DNA of 64,000 nt from Lucifuga dentata (lineage: Eukaryota; Chordata; Actinopteri; Ophidiiformes; Bythitidae): positions 62,001 through 126,000 of the forward strand of contig VXCM01000940.1 in assembly GCA_014773175.1 (NCBI GenBank). Direction: 5' to 3'. How positions within the stretch are numbered: the first letter of the stretch is position 1; each line of letters begins with the position of its first letter. Of this stretch, positions 1-14,800 are shown piece by piece. The position numbers and the translations under genes are program-made. The notes beneath the pieces are model-generated. The model saw nothing but the letters and a program-made list of their open reading frames with translations, was not told the origin of the DNA and did no database searches.

Positions 1-262
1 CAATATGTATCATTAATCACTACTTATGAATCTTCAGCTTGCTCTCCGGCTCTTCATGGGAAATCAGTGTGAATTTCACTTGTAAGTTCTGATTTCTCAT
101 ATCCAACAACAGAATTTCAGATGGTCAAATTTGGGTCAAATTTTGTAGCCGACTTAGCGATTTAAGTCGGTAAGATGTTAAAATGTTTACACTGAAATTT
201 GTGAGGATTCAAACTTAATAACCAGCAAATATCATTCAAATTCACACAACAGAAGAAGAAAG

Positions 263-304
<42 letters not shown>

Positions 305-498
305 AGAAAATGAAGAGGTTAGATGAGTAGGGATTGATGTCACCAGATAACAAGGAGAGGATAAATCCCAGTGATTTAAACTATAATCCAACCATATTAT
401 GTGTTACATATTATCACACGTAATGGGAATCTTTGTATTATCTTACAGAAAATGGAAATGTTAGTTAATTGTCGTATTGAGGGTAAAACATTTCTTAC
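1..498 (-). other. prom1 intron 9, partial
   Basis: This is the start of the intron after exon 9. It holds a GA microsatellite at 268-302. I could not recognise the next prominin exon (human GIKRVLNSIGSDIDN) in it, so that exon presumably lies left of position 1. Confidence 0.7.
268..302 (+). repeat. (GA)n microsatellite
   Basis: An uninterrupted GA array in prom1 intron 9. Confidence 0.9.
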
Positions 499-562
499 CC
501 TCCACAGCACTTCTGGTCTGTTCAGTCACCGTATTTGTGGTGTTATTCAAAGAGGAGTAGCC
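499..562 (-). CDS. prom1: prom1 coding exon 9 (64 nt), last exon visible in the window
   Basis: This exon encodes residues 361-381 (GYSSLNNTTNTVTEQTRSAV, then E) plus the first base of a Gly codon. It is equivalent to human [22 protein letters not shown]. The acceptor is CATCTTCTGACAG and the donor GAGG|GTAAGA. Only 120 bp of intron separate it from exon 8. Confidence 0.9.
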
Positions 563-3500
563 CTGTCAGAAGATGAGGACAGGATGTTTAGAAATCAGTA
601 AAACTGTGTATAGGACAGAAGAGAATATTCGTTGCGGTTTGGTGGTGGAAACAGCGACATCATTATTTCAGGAAGTCCTCACCTGCTGGACGATAGTGCT
701 CAGGTCCGTTTTCAATAAGTAATTCATTCGTTCCAGCTGAGGATGCACACTGGGAAGCTGAACATAAACAGACAATGAGCCTGATCAATATCCACAGTCA
801 TAAATCATCAATATCCAGTGATTGCAGCAATGTTTATGCTTTTTGCTGTAGTGCGTAGACACAGAAAGCAACTTTCTTTTTTAAGCCATTATATCACACT
901 GGGAATGGTCTACTAACACTAATTTCATTGTACTTTGACAATTCAGTTACTTGCAAAACAAGCACAGGACAGATTAATGGCATCCAAGACACAATTTCTA
1001 TCAAGATACCCCTGAGCAAGGCATTAAAAGGAGCATAATGGTGATTTTGCATGATTGAGTCCAATAAATATTGTCACACAAACATACACAAACATGTTAC
1101 ATTACAGCCAACTATTTTTTCCAAACCATACTACTTGAGCGGTATATTTTAGAATTGCTTTTCTTACCTTCCAGGCAGCCACTGTTTTTAGTTCATTCCA
1201 GTACACTATAAAAATCAACTTGTAGAGACTTGAAATATGCTTGAGATAAGTAATCCATAAAAGCAAACAAAACATCATTCTTATTTTCTTTATAACTATG
1301 TTTTAGAAAATGGTTGTCAGTACCATAACATGTATGCATGTGGTATTTATTGGGCTCAAACATATAAAAACACCAGTATTGTCCTTTAGCTATAAATTGC
1401 TCCAGTAATTTATGTCTGAAGTCAAATACAGCTGCAGGCAACTGCCAGAAGCCGGCGATGTGTTCCCTGTCAGGCCTCAGTGGGTAAATAAGTAGATGCT
1501 GATGGGTCTTTTTTAATTTATTTTTTTTAAGCTGTATACAGCCAGCTCAACATTTTTTAAAATGAACATAATTAAAATCCAGATCATGTTTGCAGGACAT
1601 GAAATTAAGAAAACACCATGATAGGATTCCACTGACAGTAGTTAGACAGGGAAATTGGAAGTTGGAAAATAATAACAATCAACACCATGGAAGTGCACAG
1701 TACATACTAGAATATGATAAATCCAAACAATATGGCAATTTCCAGATTACATAAAGAATCTATACTATCAGTGAAGTTTCCATTTTCAGCGAAAGTCTTT
1801 TCATTTAACCATAATCTTATTTTATCAATAACCAAACTGTTGGAGCTGCCAAACATTAACCTGTGTTTTACCTAAACCAGACATTAAGCTTAACCAAAGT
1901 TAAATATCAACCTTGCAAGTAACCTTTAATCCCATTTCATCTCATGCTGACACAGAACATCATAGTGGTGAATATAATCCATCCATTATTGTGTTTACAG
2001 TTTGTAATTTGTATTTTGGAACGTGATGGTATTCAGGTTTGTACCAGTGTGAAGTTGGCACTGATCTGCAGCTGGGACAGAGACCGGAAGATGTTGCGGC
2101 ACAGCTGGGCCGTGGTGGCATCGGACTCCTCGTCATGGCAGCCCGGGTCACTGAGGGTCCGGCTGATGCTGGTCCGCACCAGACTCAGGTTGAAGTTGAG
2201 CTTCCCTGTTGCCTCCTGGAGGATTTGCAGAGATACGTTCGCACTCTCCAGTGCCTCCTTGGTCTCTCGCATGGCTGCATGGAAGCAGATGGTTAGAGCG
2301 GAGAAAGACAAAGATAACCATAATGTAACAAGTAACAAATTCAGTTTTTAGGACATACTTATCTATCCAAAAAAGGGCAAAATCATGTTTCATGTTGTTT
2401 CCAATCATACTCAAGATTTTTAAAGTAATTGCCACTTGATTCAAGGAAATTCTGAAAATTACACTGGAAACAAACTTTCCTCACATTATTAGCAATTTAT
2501 ATGCTTATTTGCAAAACAAATATTAAGAAAGGTAAGGCTGAATTGAGGAAAAAATTAACTGTTAAGGTTTTATTTTTTATTTTTTTTTAATTTCTGACCA
2601 CAATTGTATTACTCAGGGTGAAAAGTATTCCATTTAGAATTCTGAATATTTTAAAATGAGAACAGTAAGAAGTTATGTGTCATGACATCCTGTAGAATTA
2701 TTATGACAGGATTTATATGCTTGCAGAGCCATAGTCAGGGCAGTAAACTAACTTTTTTCCCCACTATAAATAAAGCCACAGTTTCTGGCTCATCACAAAA
2801 TTTCATAGGCATTATTTATTACTATTTTATGTGTCAAACATTTTTTAAAATCTGTTTTTAATGGCTCCAGTGAATACTGTACTAAAGTTTACCAGACACA
2901 ACCTCAATATATCAATGACTGATATTTAATTTGCTGCCCTCCTTACAGCAAAGATATATATAAGGATAAAATGTAAGAATGTTATTGATTTATTTCTACA
3001 AAGACTCATAGACAGTGGATATATGTATTTATTGCAGGGACAAGGCCTGTGTCATTGAGATTTGGATCCATATCCAGAGGCCAATCACATGATTTGGACT
3101 CATAATTGTGTTGGTGTTTTATATATATATATGCTGGTGTGAAGCTCCAATAGTTAAAATTTGACTGTTGGCTGCCAGAAAATGAATTACATTCACAAGC
3201 TATGTGGTCATAAAATCAAAGTGGAAAAATAAATAAATAAAAATAACATGGACAAGGACATTGTGAAGAAGGTCATGCAAATCTGGCAGCATTGTCCAGA
3301 TCTTCCATTAAAGAACTGCTGTTTAGTCTAGTTTTACAAATAATTCCCACAGTACTGAATGCACCACAGAATATCAACCAATGTTGGTGACACTCATTGA
3401 GCAGACTGCAGGAACTTGGGATAAAAATGGGAAATGGGATAAATTATGCTGAAACATGCATCAGTGTAAGCAGGATTAAAAATGAGGAAATGGAGAATTA

Positions 3501-6500
3501 GCTCTTCCACGGACAAATTCTTTAGCAGCAAAGAGGAACTAAAAATACAAATACAAACCAAAGAGATGCACAAAAATGCATAAGTTCCATTTTAGCTTGT
3601 ACTTTTACCTGAAAAGTCAGATGTGTTTAATTACGAAACCTGGTCCTTAGCATTTGGAGAGTTTTTGTATCTGAATGAACATATATGTACTGGAGATCCA
3701 GATCCTGATTACTTGACTCACAGCTAGTAGGGACACAACAGCTGCTGTTCATCTGCAGGAATCTCATATCAACAAAGACTCAAGGAGGATCACAAGGGGA
3801 CCAAACTCAGGAGTAAATATCAAAGTTCACAAGGTCACAGGGTCAAGGGGTCATTTTCTAGTTACTGTTACCTTTAATGGCCCTCTCGATTTTCACTTTA
3901 CAACAAAGCATGAAAAAAGAAAGATTGAAGAAAAGATTTTGGAAAGATTTACACAATTTACAGCTTTTATCATCTCATATCCACTGAACCTTGCCAAAAA
4001 CTATTAGTGTTGGTTATTATTATAAATATTTACTGTACTCTATCACAGCAAAAACACCTTTGACAAATGATTTCACCTTTAATCCACTTTTAAAATCTTA
4101 ATTTTAATATTGCATGGGGTTATGATACTGCTTATCTCACTCTGGAAAGAAGTGACGTAGCCTGAAAGAAGAAATAGTAAATAAGTGGACATACTTCCAG
4201 CCATATTTAGCACACTGTCCAAGGCGGGATTGACCTCTTCACTCAGTTCATCACGTATCCTTCCACCCAATAATGGACCAATATCTGTGGACAACACAAA
4301 CACATAAAGTAATCAAAAAAAAAAAAAAAAAAANAAAAAAAAAAAAAAAAAAAGTTTCCAGGTATTGTTCTCCATATAAAGTTAAACAATGCTTTTGTTT
4401 TACTTTATTTTGTACCAGTACTGTGTTTATAGTCTAACTTTCAGGGCAGAACTGCCTGTACTAACACAAGTCAAAAGTAGGACAAATACATAGGGAACCA
4501 TCTGTAATAGTTACTGCTGTAGCTTTCCAGACCTGGATATGTCACAAATATGATGCACAAACAAGTCAAAGAAAGTGGATGCAACAAATTCAGCTAATAA
4601 GTGTGACATATATAACAAAGAGAAAGAACTCACTGTTGTAAATCTCTATCAGAGGCACAGACAACGTCTACTTACTGTCGAGGTCATAGATGACTTTGTT
4701 CTTGGCTGTGGCATATTGGGATATTAGGTAATCTATTTGCTGAAAACAGAAACACAGCAGAGTTGGAAGCACAGGAAAACATCCTGATAACAGACACAAG
4801 AGAGCGCTCCAAACAAGCACAATCTCAAGGTTATAGTTTGGAACACACAGTGGTCATTCGTGATCTGACTGTAACCACATGACAAACCTGTCGTACCATT
4901 GTCGTGTCGTTAGTGAAGGCATGCAAATCCCTCATGTTGCTGTTGACCAATCTGCGTATGTTCTTCACCTGAGAGCTCAGGTTCTGGTTGGCAGTGTACG
5001 CACACAGCAAGCCCATCCTGGACACAAATGACAAAGGCAGAGATCGATCCATCAATCCATCAATCAGTTAATCAGTATCATTAGTGATATCCTCATTGAG
5101 GTGTTGAACCGCTAACAGATCAGCCCAATTAGCTATATAAGAGCTGCTTCGCTACATCCTACAGAAAGAAGACTTAGAACAGTCATCCTGAAACCACTCG
5201 ATGCTGTTTGCACTCAGCATTCAGAGATTTATCACAGGTGACAGCTACAACACACACCTGACTGTATTTTCATTTCTATTCTTGATAACATTTACTTCTG
5301 TCACCAATAGTCATTTGAAATAAAATAGCAATTTAACTGCATTCAGATCTTTTGAGGCAAAAATAAATGAATGAATGAATGAATGAATGAATGAATGAAT
5401 GAATGGCACTTTAACAGAACATGTAGACACAAAGGTTGTGTTTTCAGTTTCCTTTCAACTTACTGGATGATGGTCCACTATGCTGCTGCTCTACACATCA
5501 TTCAGCACAATGCACTCTGGCTCATGAGGTGATATCACATCATTGACAGTAGAGGTCAGTATGCACCACTGCATTTACATTTTCTGAAACAGCTCAAATC
5601 CAACTAAGTGCATCTGTAGGATCACCATGAACAGCAAATGTGACCATCACAAGCAGAAATGTTCACGCCGTTTCAGATTTCACACATTTAACTGCAATTT
5701 CCATTAAACCAACCAAACTTACTGATGGCATCATTTTTTTCTTTTATTTTCTATATTTTGAGATAGCAATGCACTTCAGAAGGATATTTTATTTTCTAAG
5801 CAGTGTCATAATAACCTCATCAGGAAATGCAAATGTACCTAAGCTATTCAGAGGACCTATCTGGATAATCTGAGCTCCTTGGCTTGTAAACATATTCAAA
5901 TTAAATGAAAAAAACAACAACACAGGATTGCACAAGGCAGAACATTAAAGTGAATATCCTGCATACTTCAAACAGACCTGAGCACATGGGTACATGGCTT
6001 AATTAGCTCGAGCAACATGAAGATAATATTAAGCTGCTTCTATGACTCACACTCATCTCAGTTGAATTTGCAGCTCAGCACGTCACAGCTAGCACTTTGT
6101 GCATTTGCATGTGTTTTTCATTGCTTGTGTTTGTGCACACTTTTGCCATATGAGCACAGCTCTTGGAGTGAGAAAGTTCAGAACAGATGGTTGAAAAACT
6201 TAGACTGCAAATTTAAAAAAAAAGGGCTGTACACTGGATTGTGAACTACCAAATTACCCAAATTACTTGTTATATAACAGTCACAATCACTTTTAATGAG
6301 ACGCTGTGCGGAATAATCATCTTTATGAATGATGCAAGATGACTCAGAAGAAGGAATAACACAAAGACTGACACAGAAGCCAATGGAAAGATTTCTGTAT
6401 CTGTGTTTCTGTGCAGGTGTGCATATGAATTTGTGTTTATTTATGGCTTCATTTATTTATGGCTTGCATGTGAAGTAATGCTATGCCCCATTCCATATCT

Positions 6501-7253
6501 CAAATGCTAATGATGCATTGAAAAGAAGGTGGTCTCTGGATAAATTCTGTTAATCTACCATCATTTAACTTGTGGTCATCTAAAAACATGTCTCCTACTG
6601 TAGAAATTGTACAGTCTGTGTGAAACCAGGTACAGAAAACTCAAATATCGCCCAACATGTTTCCATTCATGTCTGTGCAGTATGAGAATTGCCATCCAAA
6701 ACTGAATCCATTGCAGTGAGCTATTAAACGCATTTAGTTTTTGTCAAATCTTTGCTATCCTTGCTTGTTAATGCATGTGCAAGCAGGAACTGTTTGAAAG
6801 CTCTCCTTCTTGGTGTGTTCAAGGACACTCAGACATCCAAGATTATACTGCTGGAAAGACTAAAGTCAGGGGTTATGTTGTCGAAAATTGAACAAAGCTA
6901 AAAAAGCTACATAATAGTGGTATTTTTTGTTAATGTACAGTGACACCATCAATTTGGATCAAATTTGGGCTAATTTGCACCTGTTGATAACCCATCATAA
7001 GATTGCTTGTGCCTGAATTTTTTCATTAAGATTAGTGTCTTTCAAGAACCAGCAGAAATAATGTTAACACGTGTCGTGTGTTGCCAGTGATGTTTGCCAG
7101 AGTTTACTGCCTGAATAAACAGTGTCTGGCTTCACTGCAAATAAGGACAAGGAGCTTGGGGAGAGGGTGTGTTTATTGTCATGGCAAATAGCTAACCGTG
7201 AAGTAAACGTTGTCATTGTGTAAATGCACATGGAAAATAGGGCAAACAACTAG

Positions 7254-7316
<63 letters not shown>

Positions 7317-8781
7317 TTGAATCATCAAGAACCAGGAGAAGAACCAAAACTGCCACTTGTGCAACAAAAGCTTATTCATGCACGGACCTTTTCCATCCTT
7401 TTCTCTTTCACAAATTCACATTTTTAAAAAAATGAAGGTGGACACATGCACATCCTGTGTGCCTTTCACACTCTTTCTTGCTCTCATTTCTCTTTATGCT
7501 CTGCTTTTTCTCTTTTTCATCTTTCTCAATACACCTCACTTTCTCTCATCTTTCTCCTTTGTACCTCTCAAGCTCATACCTTATGCTTTTTCATTTACCT
7601 AAAGCCTGCTCTCCTTTTTTCCTTTTTCCTCTACCATTTTTTCCTCAGTTACCCCCACCTTGTTCTCACTGTCTCTCCCCCTCTTGTATTTTTTTCTCTC
7701 TCTATCCACCTCCCTCTCTTTGTCTTTGTCTCTCACTTGCTCCCACTCCCTGCTGGTGTCCTGCAAGGTCAGTGGAATCTGCAGCCTAACAAAGGCTCAT
7801 TGAGGAAAAATGCCAAGTGCTTTCCACATCGCTGCATGGTACACAACTGTATTAGGAATTTATTTATTTTTATTTTATTTCAGCTTAGTTTAGTTTAGTT
7901 CAATACCACCTGATCAGAAAGTAAAATGTTCTTGAACCACAATGCTGCTTGAAAGCTATTTTGTTACTACATCAAATAAAAAAACAAAACAAAAACAAAC
8001 TGTTGCTTTAACTAAGCAACTCTGTCCCAAATAAACTACCTAAATAGATTCAAAATAAATAATTTAAAAAGATCTGATTTGTTACTGAATTCAGATTCAA
8101 TAAAAAGCTATTGAATATTAACCTTACGATGATGAAATTCAGCATTACAATTTTAATTTTCACCACTTTTTGCAAATCCTGACACATTAAGTTTCTCAAA
8201 TGAAACATCCACAAAAAATTGGTACAGAAGCAGACCTAAACCTTTGACAAACTGAAACAGCTATAGAAGCCGAACTTAAAACCTTTACATATAAAATAAT
8301 TTTGATGATTGTAACTATGTTCATGAAATATTGGGGTTTGTAAAACTCGGGATCAATTCCAGAAAAAGAGCAAACGGTTTGCTGACCCACTAACTCAAAC
8401 TGTAGCTAACAGCCACATGCTACCGTGGCTGCTCTTTGTCTCTTATTGCCCAGAGGGGACAATTCATTCAGCAGGACAAAGATTCACCTCAAGCTACTTT
8501 GAGAATAGGCTGTAATTCCTATTTGAATGAAAGCCAAATGAAACATGAAGCTCCCTCTCTCTCAAGGTGGAAACCCCTCAACAACACATGAAGAAGAGCG
8601 TCAAACTAATGCAGGGCCCCAGAATCTAGGCCACTATTGAGGGCTGGCTAGTGTGTGTTACATGGTCTGGTGGCTCCATAGCTTTTTCAAACTCCCAACA
8701 ATGGCCCACATTCAGCTGGACTGTAGATGCGAGGCTGGGACAGTCGCCTTTCAGCCCCTCCCTGCTCTCTCACACTGCTAT

Positions 8782-8830
<49 letters not shown>

Positions 8831-11800
8831 AACAAGATCGTAATGATTCTAATATCTTAATACTAAGAACAATTTACAACCTGTTGGAATGGTTGTCAGA
8901 CATGCTGTAGTGTTGCCCATGAGGAGCTTTTATTGCTGTCAGCTTGAAACATAAAATGGAGCCAAACAAGACATGCAGACTGCCTGCTTTGAATTTAATT
9001 ACCTTGCTTTTCTGTAATAATTTAGCTCTCAGTCAAACACCAACTATGGACTCTGGAGAAGATGTCAAGCTTAAACTTTCTTTAGTGACGTGGAATTCAA
9101 TTTCCTATTGAAGACTAATTACAGAGCAGCTGTATCGCAATAATTGGCTTTTAATAGTGGTCCTGTGCATCTTAGTGGGCTCTGCATGTTACCAGGAGCA
9201 AATGTTACCAGGGTTAGGGGTTAAATTCCTGCTCGGAGTTTCTCAAAATGACTGCAGTCAAGGCACTCTGCATAAAGCATACAGCACCAAATGGCTGATG
9301 TGGAGCCTGCACAGGCCCTCTGATAGAATCTGCAAATATACCATACAAATATACCTCTGAGAGCAAACACACCATCATCTGCATACATGATGACTCAGTT
9401 CAGCTCATTTGGGCAGATAAAATCAATGGAATTCAAAGTCAGGTGGGACAAACTCATTGGTCTTGATCCTCTTCCTTCTAATGCAGTATGGTTTGTCAGA
9501 AATGAGAATATAATTATATTTTTGTTGTGCACAAGTGAAAAATTTGGCTTAATAGTGGCACTAGCTCAGACAAAAAACACAATATAGGACTCATCCTCTG
9601 TGGTGTGTGAATCACTCAGGAAATTTTGTGAAAAGGTGAAAGTTAAGTTACTGAGATACTTTGTCATGGATCAACATGTTATCAACAATAAATCTGACTA
9701 ATTTAGGACTAGACAAAAAGTCATGGGGAGGGGTTAACAAAATATAATCATCCTCTGGTGTCCTCCTCAATGATGCTCACCCTATATTATTGATTTGCAA
9801 AATGCAGTCATTTTAAGGCTTTTTCAAAACTGTATAGCTCATTTATGTTAGGTATTGTCTGCTGATTGTCAAGCAGCGATTTTTCTCCAAAGTGAATACA
9901 GTGGTGCTGCTGCTGTTGAATGTGCTGCTTTATATCTGCATGGTGTCTGCTGCTGTGACATGTTGCTGTGCACTGAATATGAGGTGCTGTTCTGCCTGTG
10001 CTCGCTGTGTCAGCGTGCACATGTTACTGCGTCACTATCCACAAGCCTCTGCTCAAGTAACTGACCTACACATTTTCTGTTCATGGCCAATAATATGATA
10101 CATATATATTTAAATATCACTGTAGCACAGACTTGTTAATATTTGGTAGTTTCTTGTTTCAAAAGGTTTTTATAGAGTCAAAACCAGAGAAGTGCAAAAA
10201 CTGGAGTATTTTGTAGTAATCTTTTAAGTAAGCAAATGAGACTATTGGTAAAACGTAGTAAGTGTAAGTACCAAGTTGTTTTTCATTCCTTTGCTTCCAG
10301 GCTTCAAAGTCCATTTTATATAACTGATATTGTCAACAACCCATATTAGTATGTGCAAATTCCATAGTTATGCCACCTAGATTTTTAGTACTTGTCTGAT
10401 CATTTCTTTTTTCTTTTTTTTTTTTTTTAATNTTTTTTTTTTTTTTTTAATAATCAAGCTGCATTATAGTATTAGACCTCATTTTTCCTGGTGAATCCTC
10501 TTACTTTTGCTGCTGCTGCAACTCTTTTTCCCTACAGGCACTTTAATAAAGTTTTATTTAACATTTGTCTGGCTGTAACTGCTGCAAAACTTGGCTCTGG
10601 CATTGGAAATGTATTCCCTGTGAAGGCCTCACAGTATCTTGACATTTAGTCAGCAAGTGACATCTTCATAGTCATTGTGGCTTCCTTTATGACAGACTAA
10701 AGCTCATCACACTATTAACGAATCACCTAAAAATAACCCAGCAAGTGATGGATCCCCAAGGAGGCTGTTAACCGAGTGGTGCATGGGAAGGAGAGAATGT
10801 GTGTGTTTAGCTGTGCGTGTGAGAGTCTGTCTAATTTTTCATTTAGTATCTGAGGAAGAGAACTGAGAATGTGAATCAAAAGGGATATTTGAAAGATCAC
10901 GAAGACAATTCAACTTAAAACCAGAAGGAAAGAAATTATGGTTTTTAGTTTATCAGTTTTGTGCTGTCAGATTGCCTTAAAGGATTTGATTTCCATATCA
11001 GCTAACAATGTAGCCATAAATGCGATTATAAAATATGAAGTATGAATCCGTGGAAGGAAAATTCTCTGTCGCTCACATTATCATTAGTAAGATCTCATAT
11101 GATTAGCATTAATTAAGTCCATATTGTTGAGACTTTTTGTGTGTTACACACCCACAAACTGAATTAGATTTCTGAAATGCATGCTGGGTAATAGCATGAG
11201 GCAGGGGTCCTCCACTTAGTGCCAACAAAGTAGGGAGTACTGTCATTATATATGAATGTGGGGCTTTTGTTGCATCCAATCTGATTTGTAGAGACTGAAA
11301 TAGCTCCTGCTGTTCTTTTAATAAGCTACACTGTGACCTTAACAACGGCTGGCAGGCATAACATGGCATGCTGCTTTACTGTACAGGATATGCATATGCA
11401 CAAGTTCATACATGACACAGTAAACAAGCATGGACTGGAGTCTAAACAGAGATGTAACCAATAAGCATCGCTGTAGAAGCTGTTGTGCTGCAAAGGTAGA
11501 CTAAATATCCAAATCTGATCTATTTTCATGAAAAAAGAACAAGAAATACAAACATTAATCATTTGGATAACTGTATCACACAGAGCTACAGGTAAGCCGG
11601 TTTCCTCAAGATCCACCATTAACTTCTAATCATTATTACTGCATCAGGATGGATGGATGGATTTCTGTAACTATTATGATCATTAGATTTCACTGCAAAA
11701 TCATCTCTGATTGCTGTGGGAGTTAAAGGGGGCGAAATTCATAAAGCTCAGTGAAAGATCTTAACGTGTCGACGGGGGCAAATATTGTCATGCAACCGTA

Positions 11801-14800
11801 GTCTCTCATTCATAAATGTCTGTTACTGGCATCTTACTAGGGTATTTCCATTCGTGCTGTTTGTCAAATGATCTCTGGGAAGTGTGATCCAGAAGTGGTA
11901 TTTCACACCAAATATTTCACCAAAAACAATAGAAAACGACTAAATCAAGAATTACAGCTTTGAAATACAAACAGCTGGCACAATATTACATTCAATTTCT
12001 TGCCTATTGCATGTCTTTACAGCATCTTACAACACTCAATTTGATGTGTAGTCTTGGTAACAGTATCATTGTGTTTTTGACGTATCCATTCTCCTCCGTC
12101 TCATCCTGAACCATCTTATTGTCCTCACCCCTACCTGGGTGCCATTTATTCCTTTTAATCCAATCTAAACATGTCTTGGGAAATAAATATCAGGCCTGTC
12201 CTCCCCTGTGCCTGGCTGTCAGCTTTCTGGTGGGGTAAGAAGCAGCCTGGGCTTGAGCTCAGTACTCATCCCTCTCTTGGCTGTAATTGCTTCATTAGAA
12301 CTGCAGCAGCATCTGTGCTTGGGTAGCTGGGGAGATTTAATAAGAGCTCCTAGGATGCAGACAGACACTTGTGTCGGGTCTGCTAGGATGTTGCTGTGGA
12401 ATTTCTAATAACTGGGCTCTGTTCCATTAAAGAGAGAAAGTCAAAGAGCACGAAGCTAAGTTCACTCCTGGATACCCTCAGCGTAGCGCAAGAGGTGAAT
12501 GTAGCTTTCCCAGGCCTTTTGTATGATAGTTGAAGCCCCAGCGGCTACTGATTCTTTTATTGCTGAAACTGTAAAACAAAGTACAGAGAGGATTGAGTTT
12601 CTCCTGCTCCAATTTCTGAATGATGTGTTTCAATGAGTTATAGGGCAGCCAGATGACATAAAAAGTTCTTAAAGAAGAAGCACGGGGTCAACTTGTAACT
12701 GCTGACAATTTTCAACTCAGCCCTTATTTTCTAAAGATTTCCATCAAAATGAGGGTATGCAACTCTCTAAAACTCAAGAAACCATGTCAAAAACAATGTA
12801 CAGTAAAAAATATGTAAATTAATCGATCATGCTGTTTTGCATACTATTTAGCACTTCGTTTACTCTTTGCTGGGCAAATGCAGATGACTGTCTACATGAA
12901 ATCGATTATTAAAGGTCTGTTTTTTTGATTTTGACAGTGTGACATTATCAACCATTATCAACCAGTGAAGCAACTGCTCTAAGTTTGGATCGATTGATCT
13001 GAATGAAAATGGTGGCAAACAGGGTCCAGGCTGTCTCATTAAATTCCTAGATTACAGCAAGCGAATTACAATAGAAATTCATTATTGATATTAACTCATT
13101 GTTAGTTATCTAGAAACTGAGGAATTCTACTGCCACACTCATTAGAACTTCTACTGGATAAGAGTCACAGTGAAAAGTGTTTAAAATGTGCATAACGATG
13201 GGCAAATGACAACCTGAGAGCTGATGCAGTAGGTATCATACAGTAATTCTGACAGAAAATAGACAGAGAAGAGCAAAGTAAGATGAAATTGTAGCACAGA
13301 GTGAGCAATCTGTTAATCGTACTGTTAATATTTCAGAAGATAATTACTATAGTAATCATTATTCCTTGCTACGATAAAAATTTATAAGTGAAAGCTTCTA
13401 CTGTGAATCCCTGAGAGAGTATAGCGAGGATTCTCAGATAGAACATACAGTAAGTATGAAGGGTGCTGCCACATAGTATCTTCAGTAGGACTTGACTATA
13501 TATAGCAAACTGCATGGGGGGGGATGGGAAAACAGGCTGATACCCAACACATACAGTGTGTGTTTCTGTACTGACAGAAACACACTCACAAGATAATCAG
13601 GAAGTATGTGTTTGTGCTTATGTGCACAATAAAATGTGCATGTATGGCGGATATACAGTACATGTGTGCATTTGTGCAACAATAAAAAGGACAGCACTGT
13701 AGCTTTCAAATAATCTCAGGTGCGTGTGTATGTGCATGCATGTGCTCGTGTATCCGCATATGAGTGTTTGGCCAGGCTTGTGTTTGTGCATCTTAGCTGA
13801 TATATTAGCTTGCCTGTTTGTGTTACACGTGTGTGTAAGCCCATGTGTGTGTGTGATACTCACGTGATGACCAGCGAGGTGGAGAAGAGCAGAGTTCCCA
13901 GCAGTCCACGCTGGCAGTCGGCGTTCTTCCTCTGGCGTTGATGCATCTCGCCGCCGCAGTTGTCGCAGCAGCGGCACATGCAAAAGAACAGGCCGACTAT
14001 GGGCATCAGGACGGTGAACAGCAGGCCCAGTGCCGCACACACGAGGAAGCCTATCTCATAGTAGATGGCCTGGCATCAGTGGGGGAGGAGTGGTGGTGGT
14101 GGCGGTGGTGGTGGTGGAGGGGTTAAAAGAGAGAAAAAAAAAGATGAAAAATGAAGTACAAACAGGTTAGGGAAGATAGAGGAGAGAGGAGGTNAGAGAG
14201 AAAAAAAAAGATGAAAAATGAAGTACAAACAGGTTAGGGAAGATAGAGGAGAGAGGAGGTGAGGAGAGAGAAGACGAAGAGGGACAGAGGAGATCAGAGG
14301 TGAGCAGCGGGAAAGGGAGATGAAACGATGAGAGGGGAGTGTGTGTNGGACAGAGGAGATCAGAGGTGAGCAGCGGGAAAGGGAGATGAAACGATGAGAG
14401 GGGAGTGTGTGTTGGGGGGTAGAGGAAAGCAGATGAAATGGGTATTGAGGGAGAAAAAGGAGATGAGAAAAAGGACATCTTAATAACAGCATATGAGAGA
14501 GGACACACTAGGAGGGAGAGGATAAAAATGAGCTACAAATCTAAAAATATCTGTGGGGAATTCTCTCTCTACTCACAGGCTAAAAGGGATTTCAGGATAA
14601 ACAATACAGACATTACGTAACACTGCTGGGGAATCTTTTCTTTCTAGTACTTAAATACTACAAGCCAATTCAGTGTTGCTCCACGAGTGCAACTTTACAA
14701 ACACTAAGGCTGTCTCAGAACCTGTGGGATGAAAATACAGTTGTCATGCTGTACTGCAAAAAAAAAAAAAAAAAAAAAAAAAAGAAAGAAAGAAAGTGAA

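Larger units (their letters stand above)
5018..13863 (-). other. prom1 intron 3
   Basis: The intron is 8846 bp and holds a TGAA tetranucleotide array (5366-5405), GA and CT arrays (7257-7311 and 8786-8826), a pyrimidine-rich stretch near 7380-7760 and a poly-T run with an N at 10432. The open frames here are short and low-complexity (Ser/Leu/Phe-rich), with no protein signature. Confidence 0.75.

Noticed and set aside
2039..2351. Forward-strand open frames of 85-135 codons
   Set aside because: They are antisense to prom1 exon 7, which has the supported splice sites and protein similarity on the minus strand.
7380..7900. Overlapping Leu/Ser/Phe-rich forward open frames
   Set aside because: They are translations of a pyrimidine-rich intronic stretch, open in several frames at once.
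14076..14508. Minus-strand Pro/Ser/Leu-rich open frames of 113-138 codons
   Set aside because: They are translations of a purine/pyrimidine-rich tract doubled by two assembly duplications and containing Ns.
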